From Halobacteriovorax sp. (GTDB lineage: Bacteria > Bdellovibrionota > Bacteriovoracia > Bacteriovoracales > Bacteriovoracaceae), in the NCBI GenBank assembly GCA_002686115.1, contig NZAF01000156.1:1-17824 (forward strand): DNA of 17,824 bases. The letters run 5' to 3'. Made by a program: the position numbers and the translations under genes. This document shows, piece by piece, positions 14,392 through 17,824 of the stretch (positions are counted from its first letter, which is position 1; every line of letters starts with the position of its first letter). The notes under the pieces were generated by a model that was given only the letters and a program-made list of their open reading frames with translations, had not been told where the DNA came from and did not search any database.

Positions 14392-14813
14392 CTTTGAGAG
14401 AAAAAAATGTTTTCTCTATATCAATTTATCTCTCTATATTTAGTGGAATTGTATACGGTATCTTTAAATACTTTATTCAAAGTGAATCTAAGTGGGGAGT
14501 ACTTGTTCAGCATCCTCTACAGTCAGACTTTTTGCACATTCACATTCTAATAGTTCCGATCATGGTTTTTTATGTTGGATACTTTTGGAAGACTCATATT
14601 TGGAGTTCATATAAGAATAAAAAGAGTCGCTTTAGAAAAAGTGGTCTCATATTATTTTTCACCCTTTTTCCTATGATATTTAGTGGCTATTTAATTCAAA
14701 CACTTATTGAAGTAAACCTTAGAAACTATATAGGTTATTTCCACACAGGTATTTCCGTACTGTTTAGTATTATATTTCTTTATCATCAATTAAGATCGAG
14801 AAAGCTTTTTTAA
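14388..14813 (+). CDS. Small His-rich four-helix membrane protein, likely b-type cytochrome
   Basis: 141 aa, starting in an ATGA overlap with the FMN_bind gene. Four hydrophobic helices are seen (about 9-29, 48-66, 86-106 and 115-134). Histidines sit at 42, 50, 52, 70, 119 and 133. His119 and His133 are 14 residues apart in the last helix, and His50/His52 lie in helix two. This is the pattern of bis-haem four-helix bundles (cytochrome b, ferric-reductase or DUF4405 type). FMN_bind proteins are known to occur with such haem-binding membrane partners. The protein therefore probably relays electrons between the quinone pool and the periplasmic flavin. Haem ligation is inferred from spacing only; I cannot name the exact family. 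The operon ends here with no clear hairpin. Confidence 0.65.
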   Translation: MTLREKNVFSISIYLSIFSGIVYGIFKYFIQSESKWGVLVQHPLQSDFLHIHILIVPIMVFYVGYFWKTHIWSSYKNKKSRFRKSGLILFFTLFPMIFSGYLIQTLIEVNLRNYIGYFHTGISVLFSIIFLYHQLRSRKLF

Positions 14814-14903
14814 GAGCAGAATATACTTTAGAAAAGCAATCTGGCATAAACAAAAAAAGCAAATTACTCATTAAGAATAGTTGATACCATTCGATAAGAA
14901 ATC

Positions 14904-16379
14904 ATGAACTTAAAATCAGATTACTTTATTGAAGAAATTCAAGACACTACTCACACTGGTCTTTGGGAGGTTGACTTGAAAACCATGAGTCTTCATTGGT
15001 CTCGTAAAACCTATGAGATTCATAATATTCCAGAGTCTGAAGAAATCGACATCGAAAAAGCGATTAGTTTTTACCATGATGATGATCAAGAAATTATTAA
15101 GACTGCATTTGAAGAATGCATAAATTACCAAAGACCCTATCGAAAAATACTTAGGATAGTCGACAATGATGGAAATACAGTCTTTGTCGAGGCTAATGGG
15201 AAACCCATCGTTGAAAATGGTAAAGTTATAAAAATCTATGGAACTTTTAGAAATATGAATACTCATTTTAATCTCATAAACAAGAAACGTATTATGGGAA
15301 AAGAGCTTAGTGAGTATAAACGTTCACTTGAACAGTTCTTTATCGTTGCACATACCGACATTAGAGGAAAAATAATATCCGTCAATGAGAACTTCTGTAA
15401 GATATCTGGCTATACTGAAAAAGAGCTTCTTGGAAAAGATCATCGCATTCTAAACTCAGGTACTCATCCAAAAGAGTTTTTTCACAACTTATGGGATACT
15501 ATTTTAAGGGGCAATGCTTGGAACGGAACTGTCTGTAACAAGAAAAAGGATGGCTCTCTCTACTGGGTAGAGACTTTTATTTTTCCTAACAAATTAGAAA
15601 GAGAAATCACATCGTTCACTGCCATTCGTTTTGACATTACCGAGAAGATGAATCTACAGCAACAACTTAATGAAGAAATAGACAGAAGCACTTTTCAATC
15701 TCAGCTTGCGGCCATTGGAGAGATGTCTACGGGGATATCCCATGAGATAAATAATCCATTATCTATCATCCAGGGAAATTCAATGATTATTGAAAAGAGC
15801 TGCCAAGATAATGAAAAGGTTTTAAAAAGTGTCTCTAGTATAAATAAGGCCATAAAACGAATTAGCAGAATTATCAATGGTCTTAGAAGACTTGGTACAA
15901 AGTCTCAAAGTGATGATTTTAAGACGGTAAGTCTATCTCAAATATTTAACGATACTTTTGAATTCTGCCTTGAGGCACTTCACCACAGAAGCGTCAAAGT
16001 GATTTATGATGAAGTAGATCCAAATATTAAAATATATTGTAATGAAGTTAAGGTCTCGCAAATTTTCATTAACCTCATTAATAATGCCAAAGACGCAATC
16101 ATTGATTCGAATTCAGATGAAAAGTGGATAAAAATAATAGTAGAAGAGAATGATAATGACGTTATTATTCATATCATCGACTCTGGACCAGGAATTCCTG
16201 AAGAGAACAAATCAAAGATTATGGAAAAATTTTTTACGACTAAATCAGTGTCACATGGAAATGGACTTGGTCTCACTCTAGTAAATAACTTTGTAAAAGA
16301 AATAAATGGAAAATTTTATTTGAATGAAAGTTTTTCTAATACATGTTTTACAATCGAAATCCCAAAAGCAAAAGACTAA
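14904..16379 (+). CDS. Soluble two-PAS sensor histidine kinase
   Basis: 491 aa with no membrane helix, so cytoplasmic. Seen in order: PAS 1 (about 15-118, PAS_3-like: GLWEVDLKTMSLHWS); PAS 2 (about 145-250); HisKA with the phospho-acceptor His280 in SHEINNPLSII; and HATPase_c with N box INLINNAKDA (389-398), G1 DSGPGIP (426-432), F box KFFTTK (442-447) and G2 HGNGLGL (451-457). All ATP-binding boxes are intact. PAS 2 (W206-x-G ... NKKKDGSLYWV, 212-222) resembles the FAD-binding PAS of Aer, so redox sensing is plausible. No receiver domain or response regulator gene lies nearby. No Shine-Dalgarno precedes ATG 14904, and 90 nt separate it from the flavin operon, which it may sense or control. 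Its stop overlaps the convergent lipoprotein stop. Confidence 0.9.
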   Translation: MNLKSDYFIEEIQDTTHTGLWEVDLKTMSLHWSRKTYEIHNIPESEEIDIEKAISFYHDDDQEIIKTAFEECINYQRPYRKILRIVDNDGNTVFVEANGKPIVENGKVIKIYGTFRNMNTHFNLINKKRIMGKELSEYKRSLEQFFIVAHTDIRGKIISVNENFCKISGYTEKELLGKDHRILNSGTHPKEFFHNLWDTILRGNAWNGTVCNKKKDGSLYWVETFIFPNKLEREITSFTAIRFDITEKMNLQQQLNEEIDRSTFQSQLAAIGEMSTGISHEINNPLSIIQGNSMIIEKSCQDNEKVLKSVSSINKAIKRISRIINGLRRLGTKSQSDDFKTVSLSQIFNDTFEFCLEALHHRSVKVIYDEVDPNIKIYCNEVKVSQIFINLINNAKDAIIDSNSDEKWIKIIVEENDNDVIIHIIDSGPGIPEENKSKIMEKFFTTKSVSHGNGLGLTLVNNFVKEINGKFYLNESFSNTCFTIEIPKAKD

Positions 16380-16681
16380 GGACAAGTCCATTCCTTGGGA
16401 GGGCATTCAGAACATTGTGTTCCCTCTCTTTGATCCGTATCACAACATCCACCACAACACTGCACAAGCTTCTTCTTTTTTACATTAATATAATATAGGG
16501 GACCATCAACAGCGGCACCACAATCAATCATTGATAAATCGCCACAGTTTCGAACAACTTCACAGCCACTTTCTGATTCAAGGCCCATGATAGAGAGAAT
16601 CTCTTGTTCGGACTTATCTTTGGGAGTACAAGAAATTAGAAAAGTTATTAAAAATAATATAGAGGTAAATATCTTTGTCAT
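16376..16681 (-). CDS. Cysteine-rich lipoprotein, unknown
   Basis: 101 aa from ATG 16681; the longer frame would overlap the upstream aldo/keto reductase and blunt the signal peptide. Seen: a signal sequence with lipobox L15-I16-S17-C18 followed by Thr-Pro, giving a lipid-anchored mature protein of 84 residues. It holds 11 Cys in all (18, 40, 46, 54, 75, 76, 79, 80, 90, 93, 100), including a striking Q-C-C-G-G-C-C cluster. The pattern suggests several disulfides or metal binding in the periplasm. No family recognised. It starts 4 nt after the aldo/keto reductase stop and has no good RBS of its own, so it is likely translated by coupling. Its stop overlaps that of the kinase. Confidence 0.7.
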   Translation of the reverse strand: MTKIFTSILFLITFLISCTPKDKSEQEILSIMGLESESGCEVVRNCGDLSMIDCGAAVDGPLYYINVKKKKLVQCCGGCCDTDQREGTQCSECPPKEWTCP

Positions 16682-16685
16682 TTGT

Positions 16686-17824
16686 TTAATCAAGAAAGGT
16701 CTTAAGCTGATCAACGTAGATTTTTCTTTTCATCCCAACAAGAATTCTATCAAAACCATAGTCTTCATATTTTTGTATGATCTTTTCTTGTAGACTACCA
16801 GGCCCCTCAAGTAGGAGCCCGGATTCAATTGCTTGCTTTGCGAAGTCATTCGCTTTTGCACTCATGACTTGTCTTGAGCGGTTCACAGAATAATCATACA
16901 ATTCATAATATGGAATACTATCTTCAGGTGATAGATCTCCCCCATAAATTCTTGCAACAAGTGGAAAGAAGTGTCCCATAAAAACTTGCTGTACAGCATC
17001 CTCACTTGGAAGATCATGATAGAGTTCTTCAAATTGCTTAATAAGTGGTATTTCTTTCACATCCTCATCTGGATCTGACTCCTTAACTTTTTCATTTAGA
17101 AGTTTCATGCACTTTTGATAAAGCTCTTCTCCTTGCGCTTTATCCATAAAAATCAAAAAAGGATCGTAGTCAGCAAGACGTACAAGATTACCATTAACAA
17201 AAGCATTAAGAGGTCTATTAATCGCCGTCTTTAATCCCCTTGACCTTGCAAGATCTACAAGAGAAAGACCATTGTAATGTTTTTCAAGAGCACCTATTTC
17301 AATAAGATTAAAAGGAAATTGAATCCACTCAAAATGTTTTGCATCAATTTTCTCAGCAAGCTCTATCACTCTTTCTAAGTTCGTTACTTTCGGATGGTCT
17401 ATTGGTAAAATAAAGTTATTGGAGCTAATCCCATATGACTTTATTTTTCCTTCTTGTGCAAGAGCTTCCATTTCTTTGAAGGCATTTTCTATTCTTTCAT
17501 AATACTCATCTTGATTTACACCATCTTCATAGAAATAATATTCCGGATTGTGTAATAAAAAAGCGTCGACCGACTCGGTACCTAATCTCTTTAAACTTAA
17601 TTCAATTTGATTTCTTAAAAAGTCTGGATGGATAGAGTGCCATAAATCATCGTTTACCTTAACAAGCCCTTCTTTTGCAATTCCGACATTATTAAGCTGT
17701 GTTATTACATCTATATTTTGGCCTTGAATATAGCCAGCTTTGGTCATGACAAAGGGTTTATGCTCACGCTTTTTGATAACATCACCAATCAATTTCTCAC
17801 TATCTCCATCAGTATAATTTGCTG
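16686..17824 (-). CDS. Aldo/keto reductase, 5' end outside window
   Basis: The frame is open to the right edge (379 codons visible). A TTG at 17792 could be taken as a start but lies inside the conserved fold, so the gene must begin outside the window. Seen: NYTDGDSEKLIGD at the visible N-end, with the catalytic Tyr of the family; MTKAG with the catalytic Lys; and LLHNPE with the catalytic His. The GISSNNF segment is the usual G-x-S strand. The protein is NAD(P)H-dependent; its substrate is unknown. It is longer than common AKRs (about 310-340 aa), with an inserted or extended acidic middle (about ESDPDEDVKEIP) and a C-terminal helical extension. It forms a two-gene unit with the Cys-rich lipoprotein. 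Confidence 0.85.
   Translation of the reverse strand, partial: ANYTDGDSEKLIGDVIKKREHKPFVMTKAGYIQGQNIDVITQLNNVGIAKEGLVKVNDDLWHSIHPDFLRNQIELSLKRLGTESVDAFLLHNPEYYFYEDGVNQDEYYERIENAFKEMEALAQEGKIKSYGISSNNFILPIDHPKVTNLERVIELAEKIDAKHFEWIQFPFNLIEIGALEKHYNGLSLVDLARSRGLKTAINRPLNAFVNGNLVRLADYDPFLIFMDKAQGEELYQKCMKLLNEKVKESDPDEDVKEIPLIKQFEELYHDLPSEDAVQQVFMGHFFPLVARIYGGDLSPEDSIPYYELYDYSVNRSRQVMSAKANDFAKQAIESGLLLEGPGSLQEKIIQKYEDYGFDRILVGMKRKIYVDQLKTFLD

Noticed and set aside
14840..14860. Possible sigma-54 promoter before the histidine kinase (TGGCAT...AGC)
   Set aside because: The GG to GC distance is 14 rather than the required 10 nt.

Overview
This 17.8 kb window is AT-rich bacterial chromosome from a Gram-negative organism. 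The outer-membrane evidence is a LapB-like LPS regulator, a porin-like barrel ending in Phe, several Sec signal peptides and a lipoprotein. Low GC, many secreted proteins of unknown family, a sigma-54 promoter and PAS kinases would suit a Bdellovibrionota/Bacteriovorax-type predator. That placement is an inference from style, not from a marker gene.

Layout. 1-1884 (minus): a tightly coupled sppA -> lapB-like pair; the lapB-like gene runs off the left edge. 2014-2277: a small secreted protein. 2278-2655: non-coding, holding a GC-rich hairpin, a G-depleted tract and a 17-bp Fur/Zur-style palindrome. About 2640-4040: an IS110-family element with a DEDD transposase (2790-3848). It is preceded by a ten-codon reading frame and a nested RNA structure that buries the transposase ribosome-binding site, and followed by a second structured non-coding stretch. 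4117-4797: a secreted two-domain protein with a strong terminator. 4938-6142: a consensus sigma-54 promoter driving a secreted protein with four perfectly spaced Cys4 repeats. 6193-7194 (minus): a thioredoxin-reductase-like flavoprotein. 7371-10911: a 907-residue ankyrin protein overlapping a STAS/CheX-like gene. 10908-12257 (minus): a CNNM/CorC transporter-like protein with a good sigma-70 promoter. 12258-12673: a regulatory intergenic region with several inverted repeats. 12674-14813: an overlapping operon of porin, covalent-FMN-type periplasmic protein and small His-rich four-helix membrane protein. 14904-16379: a two-PAS histidine kinase. 16376-17824 (minus): an aldo/keto reductase (5' end outside the window) and a Cys-rich lipoprotein.

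How genes may work together. The porin/FMN_bind/His-rich membrane trio looks like an extracytoplasmic flavin-haem electron-transfer module coupled to an outer-membrane channel. The adjacent kinase has an Aer-like PAS domain and could be its redox sensor. The ankyrin protein and STAS/CheX-like protein overlap by 11 nt and are probably made together. The most novel-looking items are that redox operon, the sigma-54-driven Cys4-repeat protein, and the RNA structures flanking the IS110 transposase, which may include its bridge (guide) RNA.
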